Of a stretch of DNA of 51,725 nt, positions 1 to 8,947 are shown piece by piece. The notes beneath the pieces are model-generated. The model was not told where the DNA came from and searched no databases. It saw only the letters and a list, made by a program, of their open reading frames with translations. This DNA comes from Oscillospiraceae bacterium (GTDB lineage: Bacteria; Bacillota; Clostridia; Monoglobales; Monoglobaceae), in NCBI GenBank assembly GCA_015068605.1, contig SVKF01000012.1:1-51725 (forward strand). The letters are read 5' to 3'. Position 1 is the stretch's first letter; each line of letters opens with the position of its first letter. The position numbers and the translations under genes were made by a program.

Positions 1-93
1 GTGTTTTGAATAAACCTCACCTCTCGGAGTACCTATGTACGCCTTCGGGATTCGGTTTATTGGGTCTGCGCTATTTTGCGTCCATCCCCCAAC

Positions 94-135
94 GAGGCTG
101 TAGCAAAATGAAATCATTTTGCTACAGCCTCTTTT
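94..135 (+). terminator. Rho-independent terminator of an upstream gene outside the window
   Basis: A perfect inverted repeat, gaggctgtagcaaaatg / cattttgctacagcctc, with a 4-nt loop is followed by tttt. It lies upstream of the first promoter, so it should end a transcript entering from the left. Its arm is shared with the terminator near 27219-27252. Bases 1-93 hold no open reading frame that I recognise. Confidence 0.8.
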
Positions 136-156
136 AATAAGATGATGAAAAAATGC

Positions 157-185
157 TTGACTTCTAAAATGGTAAGAGCTATAAT
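157..185 (+). promoter_or_regulatory. Sigma-A-type promoter of the beta-lactamase-fold gene
   Basis: TTGACT at 157-162, a 17-nt spacer and TATAAT at 180-185 form a near-consensus vegetative promoter. Transcription would start near 192, about 68 nt before the start codon at 260. Confidence 0.75.
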
Positions 186-259
186 GAAAATGAAATTATG
201 AAAACAGAAACTGAGTTTTTCAGGATGAGCTTCTGTATGAAAATGACGGAGGAAATTTT

Positions 260-1444
260 ATGGATTTTACACGACTTCAAAATTATATGGACAGACTTGT
301 GAATGAATACAACACACCGAGCGTGGATTGTATTGTATATAAAGAGCATGAGCAATTGTTCAGATATTTTAACGGTAAAAAGGATATTGAAAATAACAAA
401 CCCATTCAGGGGGATGAACTGTATATAATTTTTTCTATGACTAAGATGCTTACCTGTAGTTGCGCTTTGCAATTATTTGAGCAAGGCAAATTTTTAATGA
501 GCGACCCTGTTTCAAAATTTCTTCCTGAATTTGAGAAAATGAAGATTTCGGATGAGAACGGGAGCGATGATAAGGCTGCTTCTATTACTACGGGGGTTGC
601 TTCGGGGGAGTACGAAGCAGTTAAAGAATCAGGCTATGCGAAAAATCCGATTACTATTAAGGATTTATTCACGATGGGGGCAGGGCTTGACTACAATATT
701 AATGCAGATTACATAAAAAAAGCAATTTCGGAAAATAAAACAACAACAAGAGAAATTGTTAGGGCTCTTTCGGAGACAACTCTTGGTTTTGAGCCCGGAA
801 CAAGGTTTCGCTACAGCCTTTGTCACGATGTGCTTGGCGCATTGGTCGAAGTAATATCGGGTAAAAAATTCGGAGATTATATGACAGAAAATCTGTTAGA
901 GCCGCTTGGGATGAAAGACACATTTTTTGGTGTGCCGAAAGACGAAGAAAAGCTTTCAAGAATGACAGCGTTGTATGCATATAATGCTGAAAGAATGCCG
1001 GAAAGAAGACCTCTTGTGTGCGGATATAATCTGACCGATGAATACCAAAGCGGAGGAGCGGGACTTGTGTCAAATCCGACGGATTATGCGCTGTTCCTTG
1101 ATGCGCTTGCAAATGGCGGCATAGGGAAAAGCGGAAAACGGATTTTATCTTCGTCAACCGTTGACCTTATGCGAACTAATCATATGACGGGTAAACAATG
1201 TGAGGATTTTGATAAAGTGCGCAAGGGCTATGGCTATGGACTGGGAGTTCGCACTCATATTGATAAAAGCAGAAGCGGTTCATTAAGCCCGATAGGAGAA
1301 TTTGGCTGGGACGGTGCGGCAGGTTGCTTTTCTATGGTTGACCCGTCCAACAAACTTTCGATGACATACTTCCAGCAGATATTGGGTTGGGATTTGAGAA
1401 TTCAAACAGAAATGCGAAATGTTTTGTATTCTTGCTTGGATTAG
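260..1444 (+). CDS. Serine hydrolase, class C beta-lactamase / EstB-like fold
   Basis: A 394-residue member of the beta-lactamase superfamily (Pfam Beta-lactamase). The nucleophile motif S-x-x-K is S59-M-T-K62, followed by the usual helix and the 'G-K-F-x-M-x-D-P-V' segment. The Tyr of the second catalytic motif is probably Y185 (Y-S-L), and a 'G-W-D-G-A-A-G' stretch near residue 350 stands where the third motif falls. There is no signal peptide, so a cytosolic esterase or peptidase is more likely than an antibiotic-inactivating enzyme, but the substrate cannot be read from sequence. The start at 260 is supported by GGAGG just upstream and by the 157-185 promoter. It lies 90 nt before an AraC-type gene on the same strand, with no obvious terminator between them. 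Confidence 0.85.
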   Translation: MDFTRLQNYMDRLVNEYNTPSVDCIVYKEHEQLFRYFNGKKDIENNKPIQGDELYIIFSMTKMLTCSCALQLFEQGKFLMSDPVSKFLPEFEKMKISDENGSDDKAASITTGVASGEYEAVKESGYAKNPITIKDLFTMGAGLDYNINADYIKKAISENKTTTREIVRALSETTLGFEPGTRFRYSLCHDVLGALVEVISGKKFGDYMTENLLEPLGMKDTFFGVPKDEEKLSRMTALYAYNAERMPERRPLVCGYNLTDEYQSGGAGLVSNPTDYALFLDALANGGIGKSGKRILSSSTVDLMRTNHMTGKQCEDFDKVRKGYGYGLGVRTHIDKSRSGSLSPIGEFGWDGAAGCFSMVDPSNKLSMTYFQQILGWDLRIQTEMRNVLYSCLD

Positions 1445-1534
1445 ACAATAACTTACGGATATAAAGTGGATGGGGGAAGGTTTTTATAAAGAGGACTTTC
1501 TCTAATTGAAGGAACGACGGAGTGGGGTGATGAA

Positions 1535-2377
1535 ATGAGGAATGAGGTTTTTAAAGAAAATAGAAATGTTGCTAATAAGCAAAGGGTTGAAAATAATATC
1601 TTCATGATTGATAATGATCGTGCTGATTACACCTATGATGATTCATTTCCTTTTCATTATCATGATTGGTATGAACTTTATACTTTGAAAGAAGGTACAT
1701 GCATTTACAGAATAGAGAAAAAAGAGTATGTTCTGAAAAAAGGTGACTGGATATTTGTTCCGGCAGGTATTTTTCATAAAGTTTTTTATACAGAAAGTCC
1801 TCATGAGAGAACGCTTATATATTTCAGTAAAGAATATATAACTCCATCACTTATTAAACATTTAAGTAAGTTTTCCGTAAACCCGGTATATACGCCAGAA
1901 AAGAATGATGATGCATATATTCACGATGTGATTGAAAAGTTGTTTAATGAATATAGTACACCGGATGAATTTTCGGAAATACTATACAGAAATTTGCTTT
2001 ATGAATTATTGGTTTTTTTCTTAAGAAAACCATCGTTTAAGAATGGTGAAGCAGGAATAGATCTTATTATAGCTCATGTTGTTGAATATATTGAACATAA
2101 TTATACTCAAAATCTAACACTTGAGAAATTAGCGGATATAAGTAATGTTAGTGTCAGTTATTTATCAAGGAAGTTTAAACAGATTATGGGTGTCGGAGTA
2201 AGTGAATACATCCAGCTGGTCAGACTGAACAATGCAAAAAATCTTCTTATACAGACTAATGAAAGTATATTGCGGATTTCCAATAAATGCGGATTTAATG
2301 ACAGTAACTATTTTTCTTATATCTTTAAGAAAAAGGAAGGGGTTTCACCTCTTAAATACAGAAAGAAATATTTATAA
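1535..2377 (+). CDS. AraC-family transcriptional regulator with N-terminal cupin
   Basis: A 280-residue regulator. Residues ~20-110 form a cupin-like sensor domain (His-rich 'F-H-Y-H-D-W-Y-E-L', then 'K-K-G-D-W-I-F-V-P'). Residues ~175-280 form the paired helix-turn-helix domain typical of AraC/XylS, ending in the 'C-G-F-N-D-S-N-Y-F' and 'G-V-S-P-L-K-Y-R' signatures. Start 1535 has GGGGTGATG just upstream. Such proteins usually bind a sugar and activate neighbouring carbohydrate genes. The next genes downstream are two secreted glycoside hydrolases, so control of that operon is a reasonable inference. A terminator begins within the stop codon, so the regulator is transcribed separately from the operon. 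Confidence 0.9.
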   Translation: MRNEVFKENRNVANKQRVENNIFMIDNDRADYTYDDSFPFHYHDWYELYTLKEGTCIYRIEKKEYVLKKGDWIFVPAGIFHKVFYTESPHERTLIYFSKEYITPSLIKHLSKFSVNPVYTPEKNDDAYIHDVIEKLFNEYSTPDEFSEILYRNLLYELLVFFLRKPSFKNGEAGIDLIIAHVVEYIEHNYTQNLTLEKLADISNVSVSYLSRKFKQIMGVGVSEYIQLVRLNNAKNLLIQTNESILRISNKCGFNDSNYFSYIFKKKEGVSPLKYRKKYL

Positions 2378-2413
2378 AGCTTTATTCGTGCATTATTAAC
2401 GAATAAAGCTTTT
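2376..2413 (+). terminator. Terminator after the AraC-family gene
   Basis: A 14-bp stem, aaagctttattcgt / acgaataaagcttt, with a 9-nt loop overlaps the TAA stop. Both arms are A/T-rich at the base and the downstream T-run is short, so termination may be partial. Confidence 0.7.
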
Positions 2414-2538
2414 AAATTATGTGGTATTTTAGTATCTATAAACAAGACAAGAAAACTAAGCTTTTGGACATACAGTGCATTATTTTTAAGGAATTGTAGC
2501 TATGTTTTTTGTAAAATAAAATCATGGGGAGGTGTACC

Positions 2539-5397
2539 ATGAGAGGATATAAAAATTATTTATTAAAAGGAATTCCCTTTATAATTGTTTTTATGATAAT
2601 TGCTTTTGGGGGAATGGTGATTGATGCGGAAAGCGGTAGCGAGGAAATAAGCTTTGAGGCGGATTTTGAGGAAGGGTTATCTGCCCTAAAAGGAACAATA
2701 AACGGGACAAATATTTCGGCGGAAACGGTTTCGGAGAACAATGTTCTTAAGGCTGATTCAACATCAGAAAGTGCTGTCATAGAGGTTAAAACGGACGGGA
2801 ATCCTATTGGTGAAGCAACCCTTATAAGTATGGATGTCTGCGCTGACAGAACAACCACTCGGGCGTATATGGATATTTTTGACGGGCTATCAGGCTCAAC
2901 AAATGCTTCGCAGACACCAAGAGGTTGGTATATTACTCAAGAAGGAACAATATCATACTTTGAGAATTTCATGCCTCCTGCAGGAACGAAGGTTAATACA
3001 TCGGTTTTATATGAAGGAGGAAAATGGTATAGATTAGAGCTCTGGATAGATTACACAAATAAAAATGTATTTTATTTTGTGGATGGAAAGGAAATTGCTT
3101 GTCTGCCAATAACGGTTAATCCGGAATCGGTTTTGGGATTTAGAATAACTGTTGACAAGATGAATGGTGGGGCGATTTATCTTTTTGACAACATAAAGAT
3201 TGTTAATTTTTTAAAGCGCGGAGAGAGCGTGAATACAGAAGGAGTTATGGGAATTCCTGAAAATTTTGAAAATCCTGTAACATTGGAATATAAAACGAAT
3301 GAAAATAACCTTGGTTTTATATTTTTGACTAATAATGTTAAAATTAACGGTACTTTAAAAAATGTAAAGGAAACATCAAGGGCTGTAAATGTTACGCTGA
3401 CAGCAAGGGATGAACAAAAAAATATTATTCAATATGATAAGTTCAAAAAACATTTGCTTGCCGGAGAAGAGGCGTATTTTGAATTTACTGCCTATCCTGA
3501 ACAATATGGTTTTTATTATCTTGAAACAGTTGTGTCTGATTCGGAAACGGGCGAAATACTGGTTAGCAAAGAAATGCAGTTTTCGGTTGCTAATGGAATG
3601 AGTGGTGGCAGAAATTCCAAATTTGGTTTTGTTGATCATAGTGCTAATGGGCATGGAACAGATGAGCTTGAACGAAAGATAAAGCAAATGTCGGATATAG
3701 GGGTTAAAACCCTTCGTGTCGAGCTTAACAGACATAACACGGACTATTCTTCGGGTACATATGAATTTGACGAGGCACATAAAAGAATGATAGATGCCGC
3801 ATCTGAAAATGGTTTTGATATAATAGGAATTCTTACATATGGAAAAGTTCCTCCGGTTACAGAAGATGAGTATTCTCTCTGGCAGGAATACGTTAAGGCT
3901 GTTGCGGTGCAGCTTAAGGGGAAATTTAAGAATATTTCATATGAGGTGTGGAATGAGTATAATGGAGCAGGCTTCAATTATATAGGAGCAACCACGGCAG
4001 ACTATGTAAATCTCCTGAAAGCGACTTATGATGCGGTAAAATCCGTAGATAAATCTGCTAAAGTGTGTGGTTTTGCGGTATCTCCGCAAAATATTGAGGA
4101 TAATCCCGAAACGATTACGATTGATGCAATTGATTGGATGAGGGAAATTCTTGAAAAGGGCGGCGGAGATTATATGGATACGGCAAGTATACATATATAT
4201 ACGCATACATATCCGGAAAAGACGACGATAAAAAGAGCAAAGCTTTTAAGTCAGACAAGGGAGCTGCTGGATGAATTCGGTTATAATGATATGAAAATTG
4301 ATGTAACTGAAATTGGATGGACAACAGACGGTGTTACGACCGAAAGAGAAAATGCGGATTGGATTGTCAGATGGATGGCAATGAATTATGAGCAGTTTGA
4401 TAGAGTTTGTTTTTATGTTAATCAAGAAAAACAAACAACATCAACCTTTGAAAATCTTTATGGATTTACTCGGGCGTGGACAAAGCTGTATGCAGGAAAA
4501 TATCCGGTTTATGGCGCTAAATATTCTTATTTGAGTGTTGCGAATTTCAACTCACAAATTGGAAATGCCGATAAGATAGGCAGATATGATATGGGAAACT
4601 CCAATGTATATAATTATCAGTTCAGAGATGAACTTGGAAATAATATATTTGTTGCATGGAATCGCAAAACAACCTCGGAAGAATTTATCCCGACAGAAAA
4701 AGAAAATGTAAGAGTTTACGATATTTTCGGGAACTTATATGATTTTGAATATGCCGAGGGCGGAATTAAAATTACTCTGACTTCATCTCCTGTCTATATT
4801 GCTGAAGCTGATGTAGTGCCAAGGATGAATGTTCTGATAGATTCCGTTGAGGAAACCGTAACTGTTTCGGGAACAATCCCCGGGGAAAAATACGATGTGG
4901 GTATAACTGTTACAGAAACGGCAAATCCTGAAAAAATTCTCTATGTAGAACAAGGTTATACAAATCAATCGGGGAAATTCGGTTTTACATTCAAAAATAA
5001 TATTCCTAAAGGAAAATATCTTATAAAAGTGGGATATAGCGACGGAGTAATTGAAAAAGAGAATAAGCTGTATGTTAGTATTCCTGAAGTGAAGCTGTAT
5101 TCCGGTGAAACAGAAATTAGCGATATTGCTCAGCTGAAAGCAGGAGATGAAATAACTGCAAGGTGGAGCGAAATTGATGAACTTATTGAGGAAAACGATG
5201 CTCTCGTTGTAATTGGGCAATATATAAACGGAGTCCTGGAAAATGTTAAAGTTGAAAAAATTAACAGTGGACAGACAAGTGCTGAAATTTCAGCGGAATA
5301 TCTTGGAGAAGAAACAGATATTATAAAGCTTATTTTCTGGGATGCCGATAAATATAATCCGCTTATGGATATGCATACAATATCAAGAAAGGAGTAG
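2539..5397 (+). CDS. Secreted glycoside hydrolase, clan GH-A TIM barrel with N-terminal LamG-like domain
   Basis: A 952-residue exported protein. I chose ATG 2539 rather than 2524 because GGGGAGGTG (2526-2534) is correctly spaced for it. A signal peptide covers residues ~1-30. Residues ~35-230 look like a concanavalin A/LamG-type sandwich ('W-Y-R-L-E-L-W-I-D-Y', 'Y-L-F-D-N'). A beta-rich linker domain follows, then a TIM barrel at ~355-690. The putative acid/base is E473 in 'V-W-N-E-Y-N-G-A-G' and the putative nucleophile is E591 in 'T-E-I-G-W', the arrangement of clan GH-A enzymes (GH39, GH5 and relatives). The C-terminus has Ig-like beta segments and no SLH anchor. The neighbouring gene is a paralogue. 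The exact GH family and substrate are not determined. Confidence 0.8.
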   Translation: MRGYKNYLLKGIPFIIVFMIIAFGGMVIDAESGSEEISFEADFEEGLSALKGTINGTNISAETVSENNVLKADSTSESAVIEVKTDGNPIGEATLISMDVCADRTTTRAYMDIFDGLSGSTNASQTPRGWYITQEGTISYFENFMPPAGTKVNTSVLYEGGKWYRLELWIDYTNKNVFYFVDGKEIACLPITVNPESVLGFRITVDKMNGGAIYLFDNIKIVNFLKRGESVNTEGVMGIPENFENPVTLEYKTNENNLGFIFLTNNVKINGTLKNVKETSRAVNVTLTARDEQKNIIQYDKFKKHLLAGEEAYFEFTAYPEQYGFYYLETVVSDSETGEILVSKEMQFSVANGMSGGRNSKFGFVDHSANGHGTDELERKIKQMSDIGVKTLRVELNRHNTDYSSGTYEFDEAHKRMIDAASENGFDIIGILTYGKVPPVTEDEYSLWQEYVKAVAVQLKGKFKNISYEVWNEYNGAGFNYIGATTADYVNLLKATYDAVKSVDKSAKVCGFAVSPQNIEDNPETITIDAIDWMREILEKGGGDYMDTASIHIYTHTYPEKTTIKRAKLLSQTRELLDEFGYNDMKIDVTEIGWTTDGVTTERENADWIVRWMAMNYEQFDRVCFYVNQEKQTTSTFENLYGFTRAWTKLYAGKYPVYGAKYSYLSVANFNSQIGNADKIGRYDMGNSNVYNYQFRDELGNNIFVAWNRKTTSEEFIPTEKENVRVYDIFGNLYDFEYAEGGIKITLTSSPVYIAEADVVPRMNVLIDSVEETVTVSGTIPGEKYDVGITVTETANPEKILYVEQGYTNQSGKFGFTFKNNIPKGKYLIKVGYSDGVIEKENKLYVSIPEVKLYSGETEISDIAQLKAGDEITARWSEIDELIEENDALVVIGQYINGVLENVKVEKINSGQTSAEISAEYLGEETDIIKLIFWDADKYNPLMDMHTISRKE

Positions 5398-5403
5398 CCA
5401 TGC

Positions 5404-8400
5404 ATGGGAAGGAAATTCATAGCCTTTTTGCTATTATTTGTTTTAGTTTGTGCAAGTATTCCGAGTTATGCGGAAGAGACAGAGTATCTTGAATCGGTTG
5501 TTTTGTTTGAATGTGATTTTGAGAATAATCTGCAGCCGAATAAAGGTCGCATATCGGTTAGGAATGCTTCTGTGAGTGAAGATGAGCATGGAAACAAGGT
5601 GTTATCGCTTAACTCGAGGGCAGGGACGGCAGTTTTTGATGTTTACGCCGATTCTCCCAAAGAAAGTGAAGCAACTCTTATAAGCCTTGATATGCAGTTT
5701 GACAGCAAGGTGTGTCGTGGGTATATGGATATTTTCAAGCCTGTTGAAGAGGGAAAATCGCCATCGCTTGATATAAAGAATACTTATCGTTCTCTCTATG
5801 TGACCCATGAAAACAGAATAGCATATTTTGAAAAGTTTGCATATCCGCAAGGAACAAGGGTTTTAAACAATCTGTTATATAACACAAATCAATGGTATCA
5901 TTTTGATATGTGGATAGATTATGCGAAAAATACTGTTTTCTATTATGTTGACGGGATTGAAATCGGAACTGTTCCCATTGATGATGAAACCTTTAAAGCA
6001 CCCGGTGGTTTCAGGTTGACTGTTGAAAATATGAATGGCGGAGCAAACTACCTTTTTGATAATGTTCGCATTGTTAATTTCAATAACAGAGGGAAGAAAG
6101 TGCCTTATGAGGGAATTGGTATTCCCGATAACTTTGAAAATCCTATAAGTGTTGAATATTTACAGAAGGAAAATAATCTTGGATTTATATTTAAAGACAA
6201 AAATGTTGAGTTTAAGTCAACTTACAGCAATGTGACGGAGGCTGATAAAAATCTGCTTATAGAAAGCGTGATTACCAATGAGGAAAATCGGTTGATTGCG
6301 GAGAAAAAAGATGAGCTGTATTTGAAAAAGGACAGTGAGGAAAAGCTTGTCTTTAAAACGAAGATTGATAAGTTTGGTTTTTATTATCTTGAAACAACTG
6401 TAAAAGACAGCAAAACAGGGGAAATAATAACAAGACAGAAATTTCAGTTCTCTGTTATGAATGCTCCGCAAAGCGGAACGAGAAATCGAAAATTTGCTTT
6501 GGGTGACCATACAGCAGGAGGGCAGGGCGCAAGTGAAAGAGACCGAAAAATTGAACTTATGGCAGATGCAGGCTCGGGCGGACTTAGAATTGAGTACACA
6601 AGAGACAGAACGACATACAGAGAAGATGGAACATATACGATTAACGAGGAACTCAGACGGAATCTTGAAAATGCAGTAAAATATGATTTGGAGCAGGTTG
6701 CAATTTTAACATATGGTAAAATTCCTCCTGTAACGGAGGAAGAGTATGCTGAATGGGAAAGATATGTTGAGCAAATAGTAACACAGATTACGGAAGCGAA
6801 AAAAGACCATCAGATTATAAGATATGATGTTTGGAATGAATATAATGGTGCCGGATTTAACTATATAGGAGCAACCAGTGGAGATTATGTCAATCTTCTT
6901 AGACATACATATCCAATTATAAAAAGAATTGACCCAAAAGCTGAGGTTTGGGGAATGGCGGCATCACCGACAATAAAACCAAACGCTCCGCAGGATGCCA
7001 TAGAATGGATAAGAGAAGTTTTTGAACAGGGTGGCGGAGAATATATGGATGTTGCGTGTATTCATCCATATACCCATTCAGTTCCGGAAGAGGCAAGCAC
7101 CAAACGAGGTATCCTTATGGACGAAACAAGAGCCTTGCTTGATGAATTCGGATATAAGGATATGAAAATCGGTATTTCCGAAATGGGTTGGTCAACCCCC
7201 GGGGTTGTTGATGAAATAGGTCAGGCGGCATACATAGTTAGATGGGCAGCGCTGAAGTATGACCAGGTCAGCGAGGTGTATTGGTATGTCAATCAGGATA
7301 CTCAAACAAACTCTGACCACGAAAATGGATTTGGGTTTATAAGGTCATGGACTAAACAGTATTCAAAAGGTTATCCCATATTCTCTGCAAAGCCTTCCTT
7401 TTTAAGCTTTTCAAATTTTAATGCTATTATGACCGATGCGGTTTTCGAGGAACAGATAGAGAAAACAGAAGGCGGAACACATATCTTCAAATTCAGGCTT
7501 AAAGACGGAAAAAGAGCCACGATACTCTGGAATGCATCGGATGCTAAAGAAACATTAGGACTGAAAATAGATGCAAAAAAAGTTGCGGTTAGTGATATGT
7601 ACGGAAACAGTACGGAAATTTCTCCGACAAACGATGGTATATATACAGTTGATATAAGCGGAGCTCCCGTGTATGTTATAGGTGATTACACAACTTGCGA
7701 GAAAACAAAGCAGTCGTTTCAAAGTATGACAGAAGAGATTGAAACGGCGGAGGGTGATGTAGCTTATATAAGGTTTAAGAATAACAGCGATAAAACGGTT
7801 AAGCTTGTTCTTGATCTTCCTTCAAATATAACGGAAAATCAGAGAACCTTGGAAGAGATCAAACTTGACATCGGGGAAAATTCGGTTGAAAATGAAAAGA
7901 TTTATGTTTGGGTGGTTGATGCAGTAACAAACGATATTTATTATACATACGAAATCCCTGTTATATATAATGATGCAATCAGCTGTACTCTCAAACCGTC
8001 ATATTTCAGAAACGGAAGATGGCAGTGCGTCCTTGAAATTAAAAATAATTTATACACAAAAAATTTATCCGGAGAGATTATTCTCAAAGAGCCGACGGAG
8101 CTTAAGGGAGAGTCGAAAAAGCTTAAGTTCTCAAATCTTCTTCCGAGAGATGTTAAATTGCTTCGTATTAACATCCCCGGAGAAATGGCAGGAACTAATC
8201 TCGAGTTAGTTTATGATATTAAAATCAACGGAGGAACGGAGACTGAAAATATTGTAAACAGCGTTTATATGACGGCAATGGCAAAGATGAAAAACGCTCC
8301 TTGTATCGACGGAAAAATTGATTACGGTGAATGGAATAAGTCTATGCCGATTGTCATAAATGACGAAAAGCAAGTCAGAGAAAAGCCTGAGTGGAACGGC

Positions 8401-8916
8401 AAGGAAGACCTTGATGCAAAAATATACTGTTCTTATGATAAGGATAATTTCTATCTTGCGGCAGAGATTGAAGATGATGTTTTTTATGATAAGGATGAAT
8501 TGTTAAGAGCGTGGGCTGTTGATGGCATTCAGTTTGCTTTTGCGAAAAACAATGTATCCAGTGCGGCGAGAACGGAATATGGTATTGCGAGCATAAACGG
8601 AGCGCCAAAAGTCGACAGATACTCTTTCATAGGAGTTAATGCAGGAATAATAGACGAGAAAGATGTTGAGGTTTATGAAGGCGTTGAACTTGCGGTGAGT
8701 CGTGTTGGAAGCAAAACGGTTTATGAATCTAAATTCCCGTGGGAACAGATTTATGGCGAAAAGGTTGATATAAGCAAAATGAGCAAGGTGTATTTCAGTA
8801 TTCTCGTAAATGAAAATGACGGAAGCGGAAGAAACGGTTGGCTGGAATATTGCGGAGGTATCGGCTCGGGTAAAAATGCGGCATTGTTTATTCCAATTGA
8901 GTTAAATAAGGATTAA
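5404..8916 (+). CDS. Secreted glycoside hydrolase, paralogue of the upstream gene, with C-terminal CBM9-like domain
   Basis: A 1170-residue exported protein with a clear signal peptide (cleavage likely after S-Y-A, ~residue 23). It repeats the upstream architecture: LamG-like domain (~35-230), linker, TIM barrel (~365-690). The acid/base is E479 in 'V-W-N-E-Y-N-G-A-G-F' and the nucleophile is E593 in 'S-E-M-G-W'. It differs at the C-terminus: Ig-like modules are followed at ~960-1170 by a carbohydrate-binding domain of the CBM9/DOMON type ('I-D-G-K-I-D-Y-G-E-W', 'F-Y-L-A-A-E-I-E-D-D-V', 'D-G-I-Q-F-A-F'). It starts 6 nt after the upstream stop, with AAAGGAG upstream, so the two are translated from one message. 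The pair looks like a duplication followed by divergence of the accessory domains. Confidence 0.8.
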   Translation: MGRKFIAFLLLFVLVCASIPSYAEETEYLESVVLFECDFENNLQPNKGRISVRNASVSEDEHGNKVLSLNSRAGTAVFDVYADSPKESEATLISLDMQFDSKVCRGYMDIFKPVEEGKSPSLDIKNTYRSLYVTHENRIAYFEKFAYPQGTRVLNNLLYNTNQWYHFDMWIDYAKNTVFYYVDGIEIGTVPIDDETFKAPGGFRLTVENMNGGANYLFDNVRIVNFNNRGKKVPYEGIGIPDNFENPISVEYLQKENNLGFIFKDKNVEFKSTYSNVTEADKNLLIESVITNEENRLIAEKKDELYLKKDSEEKLVFKTKIDKFGFYYLETTVKDSKTGEIITRQKFQFSVMNAPQSGTRNRKFALGDHTAGGQGASERDRKIELMADAGSGGLRIEYTRDRTTYREDGTYTINEELRRNLENAVKYDLEQVAILTYGKIPPVTEEEYAEWERYVEQIVTQITEAKKDHQIIRYDVWNEYNGAGFNYIGATSGDYVNLLRHTYPIIKRIDPKAEVWGMAASPTIKPNAPQDAIEWIREVFEQGGGEYMDVACIHPYTHSVPEEASTKRGILMDETRALLDEFGYKDMKIGISEMGWSTPGVVDEIGQAAYIVRWAALKYDQVSEVYWYVNQDTQTNSDHENGFGFIRSWTKQYSKGYPIFSAKPSFLSFSNFNAIMTDAVFEEQIEKTEGGTHIFKFRLKDGKRATILWNASDAKETLGLKIDAKKVAVSDMYGNSTEISPTNDGIYTVDISGAPVYVIGDYTTCEKTKQSFQSMTEEIETAEGDVAYIRFKNNSDKTVKLVLDLPSNITENQRTLEEIKLDIGENSVENEKIYVWVVDAVTNDIYYTYEIPVIYNDAISCTLKPSYFRNGRWQCVLEIKNNLYTKNLSGEIILKEPTELKGESKKLKFSNLLPRDVKLLRINIPGEMAGTNLELVYDIKINGGTETENIVNSVYMTAMAKMKNAPCIDGKIDYGEWNKSMPIVINDEKQVREKPEWNGKEDLDAKIYCSYDKDNFYLAAEIEDDVFYDKDELLRAWAVDGIQFAFAKNNVSSAARTEYGIASINGAPKVDRYSFIGVNAGIIDEKDVEVYEGVELAVSRVGSKTVYESKFPWEQIYGEKVDISKMSKVYFSILVNENDGSGRNGWLEYCGGIGSGKNAALFIPIELNKD

Positions 8917-8947
8917 ATTAAATTTAAAATAAAAAGGAGAAAATGAA

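Noticed and set aside
260-1444. Antibiotic-resistance beta-lactamase
   Set aside because: No signal peptide, and the motif context is closer to EstB-like esterases; resistance cannot be claimed.
2494-2522. TTGTAG-17 nt-TAAAAT as a promoter for the glycoside hydrolase operon
   Set aside because: Transcription would start inside the Shine-Dalgarno sequence at 2526-2534, leaving no usable leader.
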